From: Eoetvoesia sp035555955
Lineage (GTDB): Bacteria > Pseudomonadota > Gammaproteobacteria > Burkholderiales > Burkholderiaceae_B
DNA: 64,000 nt
Direction of reading: 5' to 3'
Assembly: GCF_035555955.1 (NCBI RefSeq)
Contig: NZ_DATMGA010000028.1
Location: 1 to 64,000, forward strand
The notes beneath the pieces are model-generated. The model searched no databases. It worked only from the letters and a program-made list of their open reading frames with translations, and was not told the DNA's origin. The position numbers were made by a program, and so were the translations under genes. How positions within the stretch are numbered: position 1 is the stretch's first letter; the number at the start of each line of letters is the position of its first letter. Positions 34,194-42,759 of the stretch are shown one piece after another.

Positions 34194-34852
34194 CAGAACC
34201 CCCCAATATCGCCCTGCTGGGCGTAGGTGCCGATGGCGATGAGTTCGCGCATGACGTGAACGCGCCCAGCTTCGGTCTGCCACCATGTCTCGGCGGGCAG
34301 GTCGTCGTGCCGTTGCGAGGGCTGCATGACCAGGCGCAGATGCGCCGGCCAATGGCGTCGCGCCGTCATAAGTGCCCGGCGCGCATGGTAAGGCTTGGAG
34401 ACCAGCGCGACACGGCGAATGCGATTCCAGCCAATCTGCTCTTCAATAATAGGGGCGGAGAAGACGAAATTTTCCCGGGTATTGGTGGATTCGGTCTCGA
34501 GCAGGATAGCGGCTTCGGGAACGCCACGCGCAAGCGCGTAGTCACGAAACTGGGCAGCTTCCGGCACCGGCTGCGGCGCGGGCCCGTGGCCCGAGATCAT
34601 GATGACGGGAGCCAGGCCGCATACATAGAGATCGATAGCCTTATCCATATTGGTGGGTGTGGGGCACCCCAGAACAAAACACAGGTCGACGGGTTCTGGC
34701 GGATCTTCCACATACAGGAATTGGGTAATAGCGGCGCGCGACTCCAGGCCGGCGATATCCACCGAAGATGTGGGTGCCTGACTGGATTGGGTCGACCCAA
34801 GGCGCTTGAAGCGCGCACGCAAATGTTGCAACAACACCGAAGCCCCGTTCAC
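34193..34852 (-). CDS. DUF218 (YdcF/SanA/ElyC-like) protein
   Basis: A 219-residue protein of the DUF218 family, with the core LCFVLGCPTPTNMDKAIDLY (about 52-71), VIMISGHGPAPQ and ILLETESTNTRENF near residue 120, then VALVSKPYHARRA, all typical. Family members (ElyC, SanA, YdcF) act in envelope and peptidoglycan or lipid-carrier metabolism, though biochemistry is poor. No membrane segment is seen in this one. It begins with GTG overlapping the Wzt stop by four bases and is followed by the Mur-ligase/NRPS gene with one base of overlap, so it is a firm part of the same operon. Confidence 0.85.
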   Translation of the reverse strand: MNGASVLLQHLRARFKRLGSTQSSQAPTSSVDIAGLESRAAITQFLYVEDPPEPVDLCFVLGCPTPTNMDKAIDLYVCGLAPVIMISGHGPAPQPVPEAAQFRDYALARGVPEAAILLETESTNTRENFVFSAPIIEEQIGWNRIRRVALVSKPYHARRALMTARRHWPAHLRLVMQPSQRHDDLPAETWWQTEAGRVHVMRELIAIGTYAQQGDIGGF

Positions 34853-35598
34853 GGTTGTTCGCCAAAATACGCATTACAGACTGTAACGGCGTCGCTGTCC
34901 ATACGGATTTTTCCGTGTTCCAGCCAAATGGCACGGTTGCAGGTGCGTAGAATCAGCTCTTTTGAATGGCTGGCAATGACAAGTATATGGGTCGACTGCA
35001 CCAGTTCCTGCATGCGCTCTTCGGCCTTGTGCTTGAACCCCTCGTCCCCCACCGACAGCCATTCGTCCATTAAAAGGATTTCGGGGCGCAATATGGTGGA
35101 AACGGCAAAGGCCAGGCGCAAGTGCATGCCGGTGGAATAGGTGCGTACCGGCATATTCACGAAATCGCCCAGCTCGGAAAATTCAATAATTTCATCAAGC
35201 CGTTGGGTAATTTCGGCCTTGGAAAGGCCGAGCAGGCCGCCGCGCAGGAATATATTTTCGCGGCCGGTGGCCTCGGGGTCTATGCCCAGCGAAATGGCGA
35301 TCAGCGACCCGATTTCACCCTGTATATGCGCGGTTCCGGCTGACGGCACATAAACGCGGCTTAGCAGGCGAAGCAAAGTCGTTTTGCCGGCGCCGTTATG
35401 GCCCAGCAAGCCCAGGCGGTCCCCGTCTTTCAGAGAGAAGCTCAAGCCTTCCAGGGCGCGAACAACCACATGCCCGTTCTGGTCCGCGCCCAGTTGACCC
35501 CCGGTGGCAACCTGGAGCAGGCGTTTTTTCAAAGATCGGCCATTGGCGTTGTAGATTGGAAAATCAACGCAAACATTATTGAATTCGATATATGCCAT
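34849..35598 (-). CDS. wzt: ABC-2 polysaccharide export ATPase, Wzt/TagH-type (short)
   Basis: A 249-residue ATPase of the polysaccharide/teichoic acid exporter family. Walker A is GHNGAGKTT (near residue 66), the signature is YSTGMHLRLAF, and Walker B is EILLMDEW followed by LSVGDEGF. It lacks the C-terminal carbohydrate-binding domain carried by the second Wzt of this window (55636-56916), so it may export a non-capped chain or a different ligand. The ATG at 35598 (MAYIEFNNV) is used; the permease stop is 17 bases upstream. Four-base overlap with the DUF218 gene. Confidence 0.9.
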   Translation of the reverse strand: MAYIEFNNVCVDFPIYNANGRSLKKRLLQVATGGQLGADQNGHVVVRALEGLSFSLKDGDRLGLLGHNGAGKTTLLRLLSRVYVPSAGTAHIQGEIGSLIAISLGIDPEATGRENIFLRGGLLGLSKAEITQRLDEIIEFSELGDFVNMPVRTYSTGMHLRLAFAVSTILRPEILLMDEWLSVGDEGFKHKAEERMQELVQSTHILVIASHSKELILRTCNRAIWLEHGKIRMDSDAVTVCNAYFGEQP

Positions 35599-35614
35599 GG
35601 CTGATTTCCCCGCT

Positions 35615-36415
35615 TTATAGCCAATAGGCAATACGATGTCTATAGCGGCCATACACAGCCAGTGTCATGCCCCACCCGATAACGGCCATTCCAATCGCCA
35701 CCCCCCAGTTGAGGGCGCTTGGGGTTTGATCCAGCAAGGGCGCGCGAACCAGCTCAAGCAGATGGTAAATAGGGTTCAGATTCAGCAAAAGAGGCCCCAC
35801 ACGTTTAGGCATAAGGCTGGGCATCCACATTACCGGGGTCAGGTAAAACACCACCTGAAGGACGCTGGCGATAATTTGCGGCAGATCCCTATACCTGGCG
35901 CAAAGCATGGCGACAAGCAGGGCCACCCATGCCAAATTGACAACTACCAGCAAAAAGCCGGGAATGCAGGCAAGCATTGCCCAATTGGGCCATTTGCCAA
36001 CAGCAAGCAAAACCAGGGGGAAAATGACGAGGTTATGGCCAAGAATCAGCGTGTTTCGCCATATCATGCGCAGAATATGCAGGAACAACGGCAGCGGCAG
36101 CTCTTTAATGATTCCTTCGGCCTCTATGAACCCTGTGCAGCCCTCGGTAACGACCGACGAAATAAACCCCCAAAGAATCAGGCCGGCAGCAAGAAAAGGC
36201 AAGAATTCCGTCATGGGGGTGTTGAAAATGCTGCCGAACACCACGCCAATCGCGCCTATCATTACGCCCATGCTGACAGTCAGCCAGAATGGCCCCAACG
36301 TAGAGCGCCGATAGCGTTGGCGGACGTCCTGCCATCCCAACATTCCCACCAGTGGGTAGCGCCGCATTGCTGCGGCAATATCTGTCCAGGCAGTGGCTAT
36401 AGGGCTGTTGTGCAT
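35615..36415 (-). CDS. wzm: ABC-2 polysaccharide export permease, Wzm/TagG-type
   Basis: A 266-residue ABC-2 membrane protein with about six helices. The family region LGWQDVRQRYRRSTLGPFW near residue 30 is typical of Wzm/TagG, as are the later segments VFYLTPVMWMPSLMPKR and LLLNLNPIYHLLELVRAPLL. The ATG at 36415 is preferred to a TTG one codon earlier; no clear ribosome-binding site was seen. First gene of the five-gene operon wzm-wzt-DUF218-MurNRPS-nagZ. It starts near the decayed GT-C fragment, which fills the space to wzx2. Confidence 0.88.
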   Translation of the reverse strand: MHNSPIATAWTDIAAAMRRYPLVGMLGWQDVRQRYRRSTLGPFWLTVSMGVMIGAIGVVFGSIFNTPMTEFLPFLAAGLILWGFISSVVTEGCTGFIEAEGIIKELPLPLFLHILRMIWRNTLILGHNLVIFPLVLLAVGKWPNWAMLACIPGFLLVVVNLAWVALLVAMLCARYRDLPQIIASVLQVVFYLTPVMWMPSLMPKRVGPLLLNLNPIYHLLELVRAPLLDQTPSALNWGVAIGMAVIGWGMTLAVYGRYRHRIAYWL

Positions 36416-36476
36416 CAAAGTTTAAGCATATAGGTGCCATTGGGAAGGCGTTGGCGGGCATGCGCGCCAGTATAAA

Positions 36477-36780
36477 GTATGCGGTTGCAATGTTCTCATC
36501 TTGTTATACACTTTACCGCTGGTGTGCTTGGGTTTCCAATTTTTTCAAGTGAACCCACCCCTGCGGCGGCGGGAACCAAGGCGCGGGTAGCGGCATTGCT
36601 TACCGCGCTGCTGGTGGTATTCGCTGGCAGCCGCCTCAAACCCATAAGGAACAAATGGCAAACCGGGGTCCTGTTTTTGAACCGGGCCTTGGTTATTGCT
36701 TGTTCCAGGCCGCCAATACCCAAGTTCCCTGGAGGAGTGTTGTTCAAGCGATGATTCATTAAACAAAGCGCGGCCACCGA
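36477..36780 (+). pseudogene. Decayed 3' end of the GT-C-like membrane gene
   Basis: This stretch matches the 3' part of the gene at 23900-25747: TTTACCGCTGGT, a KPIRNKW-like segment in place of KGQMENW, and GGAGGAGTGTTGTTCAAGCGATGATTC match the end of the full gene (its FPGGVLLKR). There are several frame changes and roughly 250 bases between the HIPELG-like and the EFPGG region are missing. It lies directly before wzx copy 2, as in the ancestral order GT-C then wzx. So this segment and wzx2 were duplicated together. Confidence 0.85.
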
Positions 36781-36782
36781 AT

Positions 36783-38099
36783 ATGTCTTTGCGGCGCAAC
36801 TCTATGTGGAATTTGGCTGGAACAGGATTGCCGTTGATCCTGGGCGTCGTCACGATTCCATACCTGGTAAAGGGCATAGGGGTTGAGGCATTCGGGATTC
36901 TTACGCTTATTTGGTCGCTGATTGGCTACTTCAGCCTGTTTGATTTTGGGCTGGGCCGGGCCCTTACCCAGCGGGTAGCGGCAAGCCTGGCTTCAGAAGA
37001 TATTCGCGTCGTTCCCCATGTAGTGAAATCCGGCCTGGTGTTCATGGCCTATACCGGTGTAGCGGGCGGAATATTGCTGGCTTTGCTGGCTTACCCTCTG
37101 GGCAGCGACTGGCTTAATGTAAGCGAACCTTTGCATGCTTCCACCATTGGCAGCCTGTTCGTGGTTGCTTTGGGCATACCGCTGGCTACCGTAACCTCCG
37201 GCTTGCGGGGGGTGCTGGAGGCTTACGAAGATTTCAAAGCCGTAAACCTGTTAAAAATCGTTCTAGGTCTTGCCAGCTTCGGCCTGCCTGCCTTGAGCCT
37301 TAAGGTGCTCGGGCCGTCGTTGGTGTATATGGTGGCATTGCTTATTGTTGCTCGTTTGGCTGTGCTGCTGGCTTATGGCGTATTGGCTCACAAGCGCATG
37401 CCCGCCGGTTGGTTTAAAAGCGCTGCGCAAGCCAATGATGTGAAAGATTTGCTGTCGTTTGGGGCGTGGATGACGGTTTCCAATATTATTAGCCCCCTTA
37501 TGGTTAATGCCGACCGGTTCGTGATTGCGGCAGTACTAGGGGCAAGTGCCGTAGCCTATTACACGGTGCCATTTGAAATGGTGGTTCGCGTTTTGGCGAT
37601 TCCCGCCGCCCTGACTGGCGCCTTGTTCCCCAAACTGGCTTCCACCCTAATCAGTAACCCGGCCATAGCTCGGATGCTTTACCGACGCTCCTTAAAACTT
37701 ATGGGCATGGTGTTGCTAGGCATATGTGTGGCAATTTGCCTGGCATCGTATTGGGGGCTGGCGCTATGGTTGAATGCCGATTTTGCGTCCAAGTCGTGGC
37801 TTATCGTGTGCGTATTAAGCATAGGTGTGCTACTTAATGGCATTGCCTTTGTCCCGTTTGCCGCCATTCAGGCTGCGGGTGATGCCAAAACCACGGCGTA
37901 CTTGCATGTGCTTGAGTTTATTGTGTATGTACCGCTGCTATTGGCAGCTCTGGACATGTTTGGTCTGGTAGGGGCGGGTTTGGCCTGGGCATTTCGGGTT
38001 GGGCTAGACTTGGTTTTGCTTTTGTGGCGGGCGAAAAGGAGTTTTGGTGAGCGTGCAGCTGCCGTGTATCAACAAGCACGGCATCCAACGAGCGAATAG
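36783..38099 (+). CDS. wzx: Wzx-type flippase, copy 2
   Basis: A 438-residue flippase, near-identical in most of its length to the copy at 26409-27677 but with a 16-residue longer C-terminus (ERAAAVYQQARHPTSE). It begins MSLRRNSMWNLAGTGLPLIL. It has the same helical pattern, so both should flip undecaprenyl-diphosphate-linked units. Substitutions are spread along the protein, so the copies have drifted apart. It is followed by a convergent YbhN-like gene after 37 bases. Confidence 0.9.
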   Translation: MSLRRNSMWNLAGTGLPLILGVVTIPYLVKGIGVEAFGILTLIWSLIGYFSLFDFGLGRALTQRVAASLASEDIRVVPHVVKSGLVFMAYTGVAGGILLALLAYPLGSDWLNVSEPLHASTIGSLFVVALGIPLATVTSGLRGVLEAYEDFKAVNLLKIVLGLASFGLPALSLKVLGPSLVYMVALLIVARLAVLLAYGVLAHKRMPAGWFKSAAQANDVKDLLSFGAWMTVSNIISPLMVNADRFVIAAVLGASAVAYYTVPFEMVVRVLAIPAALTGALFPKLASTLISNPAIARMLYRRSLKLMGMVLLGICVAICLASYWGLALWLNADFASKSWLIVCVLSIGVLLNGIAFVPFAAIQAAGDAKTTAYLHVLEFIVYVPLLLAALDMFGLVGAGLAWAFRVGLDLVLLLWRAKRSFGERAAAVYQQARHPTSE

Positions 38100-38136
38100 T
38101 TTGGTGACCAGTAACGTTCACTTCAAGGGGGAGTGA

Positions 38137-39063
38137 TCAAGTCATCCTTCTCTCTAGTACCCCGCAAGCCATCAACCCGCACAGCACCGCAAACCACAGC
38201 GTTGCGAATCGTATTCCGACTGCTGCCAAAGTTGCTTGTGCGGTAGAAATGCCAAAAACTGCCAGTAAAGCGACGATGGTGACTTCAGTAGAGCCTATCC
38301 CTCCCGGCATCATAGAGGCGGCCCCTGCGAGCATGGCAAGGGGATAGATGGCTATAGAGGGTAGGAATGCAATTGAAATGTCCAGTCGGCCTAGCAGCCA
38401 GGCAAAGGAAAGAGCTGTGATCGACCAAGCCAGAATTCCCAAGGCTAGTGAAACTAGTATATCCAGGGGAGTTAGCCATGTCCGGCAGGCTAGCAGCCCC
38501 TGCTTGAGCGCGGTAGCTAACCTTGCCAGTCTTTTGAGGCGCCAACGGCGCAAAATGGCAGATAGCCGGCCGAGCCACTTTATGCGGCTGGCGGCCAATA
38601 TAACCAAAGCAAGCAGCAAAGCGACAAATACAAGAACAAACGGGAAAATGTTGGTTTGGGTAAGCGCCAGGCAAGATAGCGCTAGTACTGAGACCAGGTC
38701 GAACGCGCGCTCAAACACGAAGGCGCCAAAAACATTGCTGGGTGGAGCCCCCATGGGTTGCAAATATCGGATGCGGATTAGTTCGCCGACTTTGCTTGGC
38801 GTGGCGGTAAATGCGAACCCTGAAATATAGGCAAAAAACCCGAGAAACCAAGGGGTTGTGTTACCTGCCCGGTTCAATAGCCAGCGCCAGCGCACATAGC
38901 GCACCACATAGGAAAGTAAGGCTACGCCCATTAAGGTAGGTAGGGCTGCCGCTACGGAAGGAAGTTGGGCAAATACCTGGTTGTGGGAGTCGGCCCAGCT
39001 TAGCGCAAACAGGTATAACACTGTAATCAATACCAGCCCAATCAGCGTGCGTCGAACCTTCAT
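38137..39063 (-). CDS. YbhN/lysylphosphatidylglycerol synthase-like transmembrane protein
   Basis: A 308-residue membrane protein with about eight helices, of the UPF0104 (YbhN/AglD/MprF-N) family. Features include SYVVRYVRWRWLLNRAG near residue 55, then AYISGFAFTATPSKVGELIR, with the family's conserved TP-x-K/R-x-GE, and SMMPGGIGSTEVTIVAL near the end. Relatives are thought to flip or handle lipids or lipid-linked sugars. It is encoded divergently from the pentose operon at 39213, with 149 bases between the starts, so it may supply a flippase for polyprenyl-phosphate pentose. Confidence 0.8.
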   Translation of the reverse strand: MKVRRTLIGLVLITVLYLFALSWADSHNQVFAQLPSVAAALPTLMGVALLSYVVRYVRWRWLLNRAGNTTPWFLGFFAYISGFAFTATPSKVGELIRIRYLQPMGAPPSNVFGAFVFERAFDLVSVLALSCLALTQTNIFPFVLVFVALLLALVILAASRIKWLGRLSAILRRWRLKRLARLATALKQGLLACRTWLTPLDILVSLALGILAWSITALSFAWLLGRLDISIAFLPSIAIYPLAMLAGAASMMPGGIGSTEVTIVALLAVFGISTAQATLAAVGIRFATLWFAVLCGLMACGVLERRMT

Positions 39064-39212
39064 GGTTGGGTGTTATGCTGCCGCGCCATCATGTAACAAA
39101 CTCCAGGTTAAAATGACAAGTTAAATTGGCAATTCTAATATGAGCGCCGGGAAGGTGCTTCGCAATCAATTATCTTTCGGCGATCGTACTGCCGGATTCT
39201 ACGAGGTAACGG

Positions 39213-40646
39213 GTGAACGCAATTCCCTTGGTAGTGGATTTGGACGGCACGCTGATCAATACCGACACGCTGCATGAGTCCGCATTGCGTGTATTGCGCG
39301 ACTCGCCACTAGACGTCTTGCGAATTCCATATTGGCTCTCGCGTGGCAAGGCCGAGCTGAAGCGTTCTGTGGCTGAGCGGGTCAGTTTTGACCCTGCACA
39401 TTTGCCATACAACCAAGTGTTGCTGGAGTGGTTGCGGGCGCAGCGCGCCGAAGGGCGTAGGCTAATTCTATGTACAGCTTCCGATGCTGGCTTTGCCCAA
39501 GCTGTCGCCGACCATTTGGGGGTGTTCGACGAGGTCATGGCCAGTGATGGCACGATCAATCTAGCTGGTTTGAACAAGGTCAGCGCGCTTGTGCAGCGTT
39601 TCGGTGCTCAGGGCTTCGACTATGCAGGGAACTCTTCCGCTGATCTGAAAGTATGGAAAAGCGCGCGGCGGGCGATTCTGGTCAATGCGTCAGCGTCGGT
39701 AGATAGGCAGGCGCAGGGACTATGCCAGGTGGAGCGGGCTTTTCCTGCGCATCGGCTGGGAATAAGCGATTGGCGGCGCGTGTTGCGCGTTCACCAATGG
39801 ATGAAGAACTTGCTGTTGTTCGTGGCACTGTTCGCCGCACATCAATTGAGTAGTGGCCAGGCTTGGCAGCAGCTTGTGGTGGCTTTTATATCGTTCAGTC
39901 TGTGCGCTTCATCGGTATATATCGCCAACGACCTGTTCGATCTGGAAAGCGACAGGCAGCACCCGCGGAAACGCCTTCGTCCCTTTGCATCCGGCTGTGT
40001 GCCGGTATGGATGGGTGTTGTTCTGGCGCCGGTTCTATTGTTGGTCAGCGTCATCCTGGCTTGGCAAGTGGGTGGTCACTTCCTGTTCTGGATGCTGTTC
40101 TATTTTGTACTGACTTGCGCCTATTCGTGGGGTTTGAAGCGCTTGGTGCTTGTGGATTGCCTGGCCTTGGCCGTGCTGTACACGTTGCGTATAGTGGCTG
40201 GCGCGGCGGCGGCTGATTTGGGCTTGTCCATGTGGCTATTGGCCTTTTCGGTGTTCCTGTTCTTGTCGTTGGCCTTTGTAAAGCGCTACGCGGAATTGCA
40301 GGTGCAGCATGAGCAGGGCAAGCATAAAGCGCATGGTCGGGGCTACTACACCTCGGATGCGCCTCTTATTCAGATGCTGGGTATTACGTCTGGCTACGCT
40401 TCGGTGGTCATTCTGGCCCTTTATTTGAACAGCAGTACAGTCGTTCAGCTTTATCGCACCCCCGAGATAGTGTGGGCGGTTGTGCCTACCATGTTGTTCT
40501 GGGTCAGTTGGATGTGGCTGCGTGCGCATCGCGGTGAAATGCACGATGACCCTCTCGTGTTTGCCGTGAAAGACAAGCCCAGCCTTGCTGCAGGCGTTAT
40601 CTTTGCTTTGGCTCTGGTGCTGGCCACATTGGACTGGGCCGTATGA
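39213..40646 (+). CDS. HAD phosphatase fused to UbiA prenyltransferase
   Basis: A 477-residue two-domain protein. The N-terminal HAD domain (about 1-180) has the nucleophile motif DLDGT with Asp9 and Asp11. The UbiA-type prenyltransferase follows, with NDLFDLESD at 239-247, the NDxxDxxxD metal motif, and roughly eight helices. This fusion is the decaprenylphosphoryl-5-phosphoribose synthase plus phosphatase pair used for polyprenyl-phosphate arabinose. It begins with GTG at 39213 after ACGAGG. The next gene, DprE1-like, overlaps by four bases. Confidence 0.9.
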   Translation: MNAIPLVVDLDGTLINTDTLHESALRVLRDSPLDVLRIPYWLSRGKAELKRSVAERVSFDPAHLPYNQVLLEWLRAQRAEGRRLILCTASDAGFAQAVADHLGVFDEVMASDGTINLAGLNKVSALVQRFGAQGFDYAGNSSADLKVWKSARRAILVNASASVDRQAQGLCQVERAFPAHRLGISDWRRVLRVHQWMKNLLLFVALFAAHQLSSGQAWQQLVVAFISFSLCASSVYIANDLFDLESDRQHPRKRLRPFASGCVPVWMGVVLAPVLLLVSVILAWQVGGHFLFWMLFYFVLTCAYSWGLKRLVLVDCLALAVLYTLRIVAGAAAADLGLSMWLLAFSVFLFLSLAFVKRYAELQVQHEQGKHKAHGRGYYTSDAPLIQMLGITSGYASVVILALYLNSSTVVQLYRTPEIVWAVVPTMLFWVSWMWLRAHRGEMHDDPLVFAVKDKPSLAAGVIFALALVLATLDWAV

Positions 40647-41935
40647 ATATCTCGTCCTGGGGAAGGTTGTCTGCTGATGAGCACAATATAGTACCTATGA
40701 CTGATCGGACTCGGGTGGCTGAGACATTATCGGGCAGCGCGCCTGGCGTGTGCTTTGGCATGGGCCGCAGTTACGGTGATGCCTGCCTGAACCCGGGCGG
40801 CACCTTATGGACGGCTTCGGGGCTAAGCCGTTTCATAAGTTTCGATGAGCAGACTGGCCGCCTAGTGTGCGAGGCAGGGGTTTTATTGCGCGATATTCAA
40901 CGCATGGCCGTGCCGCGCGGATGGATGTTGCCGGTTACTCCCGGCACACAGCTTGTGACTGTGGGTGGGGCGATCGCCAACGATGTCCATGGCAAAAACC
41001 ACCATGTGTTTGGGTCATTTGGCTGTCATGTTACGGGCTTGCAGTTGGTACGCAGCAATGGTGAGATTATCGATTGCAGCCCGGATCAGCATGCGAAGTG
41101 GTTGTGCGCAACTATAGGGGGACTAGGCCTAACCGGGGTGATTGCAACGGCGGAGTTGCAATTGAAACGGGTACAGGGGCCGTGGCTGCAGGCCGAAACA
41201 ATCCCCTTTCTTGGGTTGGATGAGTTTTTCCATTTAGCCGACAGCTCTGAGGCAGATTGGGAACACACTGTTTCATGGATCGATTGCCTGGCGGGGGCCG
41301 CAGGGCGTGGGTTGTTCATGCGAGCAAACCATTGTGATTTATCAACTTCCAGACCAAAGCCGCGCCACCTTGCCATGCCGTTGACGCCGCCGGTTTCGCT
41401 TGTCAACGCCTGGACCTTGAAACCTTTTAATTGGGCCTATTACACGGCAACGAAACGCAAGGCAGGTCTAGCAGACTGCGACTATGAGTCGTTTTTCTAT
41501 CCCCTGGACAACGTGCAGAACTGGAATCGCATGTATGGGCCACGCGGTTTCTACCAGTACCAGAGCGTGGTGCCTCGCTCCGCAGGAAGAGAGGCCATTC
41601 AAAATATGCTGAGTGAAATAGCGCTGTCAGGGCAGGGGTCGTTCCTGGCCGTATTGAAGACGTTTGGCGATAAGCCGTCGCTGGGCATGTTGAGCTTTCC
41701 CCAGCCAGGCGTGACATTGGCATTGGATTTTCCTAATAAAGGAAGGCAAACATTGGCGTTGTTTGATCGGCTGGATGCGATTGTGCGCCAAGCGGGCGGC
41801 CGGATTTACCCGGCGAAGGACGCGCGTATGCCCAGAGACCTATTTGAATCTGGCTATCCTCGTTTGAATGAGTTTATGCCATATCGTGACCCAGGCATCA
41901 GTTCGGCCATGTCGAGACGTTTGATGGGGAATTAA
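40643..41935 (+). CDS. DprE1-like FAD-dependent oxidoreductase
   Basis: A 430-residue oxidase of the DprE1 family. Family motifs are GRSYGDACLNPGG (near residue 41), TPGTQLVTVGGAIANDVHGKNHH (near 97) and GGLGLTGVIATAELQLKRVQG. DprE1 oxidises the 2' position of decaprenylphosphoryl-D-ribose; the partner DprE2 (next gene, one base after the stop) then reduces it to arabinose. ATGA overlap with the HAD-UbiA gene. In this setting the likely product is polyprenyl-phosphate D-arabinofuranose. Confidence 0.9.
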   Translation: MNISSWGRLSADEHNIVPMTDRTRVAETLSGSAPGVCFGMGRSYGDACLNPGGTLWTASGLSRFISFDEQTGRLVCEAGVLLRDIQRMAVPRGWMLPVTPGTQLVTVGGAIANDVHGKNHHVFGSFGCHVTGLQLVRSNGEIIDCSPDQHAKWLCATIGGLGLTGVIATAELQLKRVQGPWLQAETIPFLGLDEFFHLADSSEADWEHTVSWIDCLAGAAGRGLFMRANHCDLSTSRPKPRHLAMPLTPPVSLVNAWTLKPFNWAYYTATKRKAGLADCDYESFFYPLDNVQNWNRMYGPRGFYQYQSVVPRSAGREAIQNMLSEIALSGQGSFLAVLKTFGDKPSLGMLSFPQPGVTLALDFPNKGRQTLALFDRLDAIVRQAGGRIYPAKDARMPRDLFESGYPRLNEFMPYRDPGISSAMSRRLMGN

Positions 41936-41936
41936 G

Positions 41937-42695
41937 ATGAATCAAGAAGCCAGAAAAAAAATTGTAATCGTCGGGGCCACATCGGCCATTGCCGAACAGT
42001 GCGCGCGCTTGTGGGTGCAGGGTAATGGGGTCGATATGGTATTGATTGGGCGTGATGCAGGACGTACCGAGCGAGTAGCGGATGATCTTCGCGTACGAAG
42101 CCCGGAGTCCCGCATAGAAACCTTGACTGCCGATTTCATTACACCGTCGTCAATTCAAAAGACGGTGGATGATATTGTGGCTGCGGGGTCGGTGGATGTG
42201 GTACTGATTGCGCACGGTTCGTTACCGGACCAATCCGCGTGTCAGGGTAGCCTGGAGTTGTGCAGCGAAGCCTTGGCTGTGAACGGGATATCGCCGGTAT
42301 TGTTTGCGGAGGCCTTTGCTGGCCATATGCAACAGCATAATCAGGGCACTCTAGGTATTATTGGATCGGTGGCGGGAGACCGTGGCCGTAAGTCCAATTA
42401 TGTGTATGGCGCCGCCAAGGGCTTGGTAACGCGTTACGCACAAGGTTTACAGCATCGTCTGGCCAAGACGGCAGTCAAAGTCGTCTTGATCAAACCTGGG
42501 CCTACTGACACTCCTATGACAGCTCATTTGAAAGGGGCGGGGGCAAAGTTGGCGGGCGCTGATACCGTTGCACAGAGCATTGTGCATGGCATGGAGAAGG
42601 GCGTTGCTGTGGTTTATGCACCGGCAAAATGGGCGGTGATCATGATGGTAATTCGGCATTTGCCGAATTTCATCTTCAATAAGATGGATATCTAA
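41937..42695 (+). CDS. DprE2-like short-chain dehydrogenase
   Basis: A 252-residue SDR. The NAD(P) site is VIVGATSAIAEQCARLW (near residues 10-26). The catalytic Tyr-x3-Lys is in NYVYGAAKG near residue 160, preceded by a Ser in IIGSVAGDRG. Fits DprE2, which reduces the 2-keto intermediate made by DprE1. It starts one base after the DprE1-like stop. Confidence 0.9.
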   Translation: MNQEARKKIVIVGATSAIAEQCARLWVQGNGVDMVLIGRDAGRTERVADDLRVRSPESRIETLTADFITPSSIQKTVDDIVAAGSVDVVLIAHGSLPDQSACQGSLELCSEALAVNGISPVLFAEAFAGHMQQHNQGTLGIIGSVAGDRGRKSNYVYGAAKGLVTRYAQGLQHRLAKTAVKVVLIKPGPTDTPMTAHLKGAGAKLAGADTVAQSIVHGMEKGVAVVYAPAKWAVIMMVIRHLPNFIFNKMDI

Positions 42696-42759
42696 CTTAG
42701 CCACGTAAAGGTGGGTTAGCCCGTCGCGAATTCGCATGGTGGACCGGTAATTGAATTTT

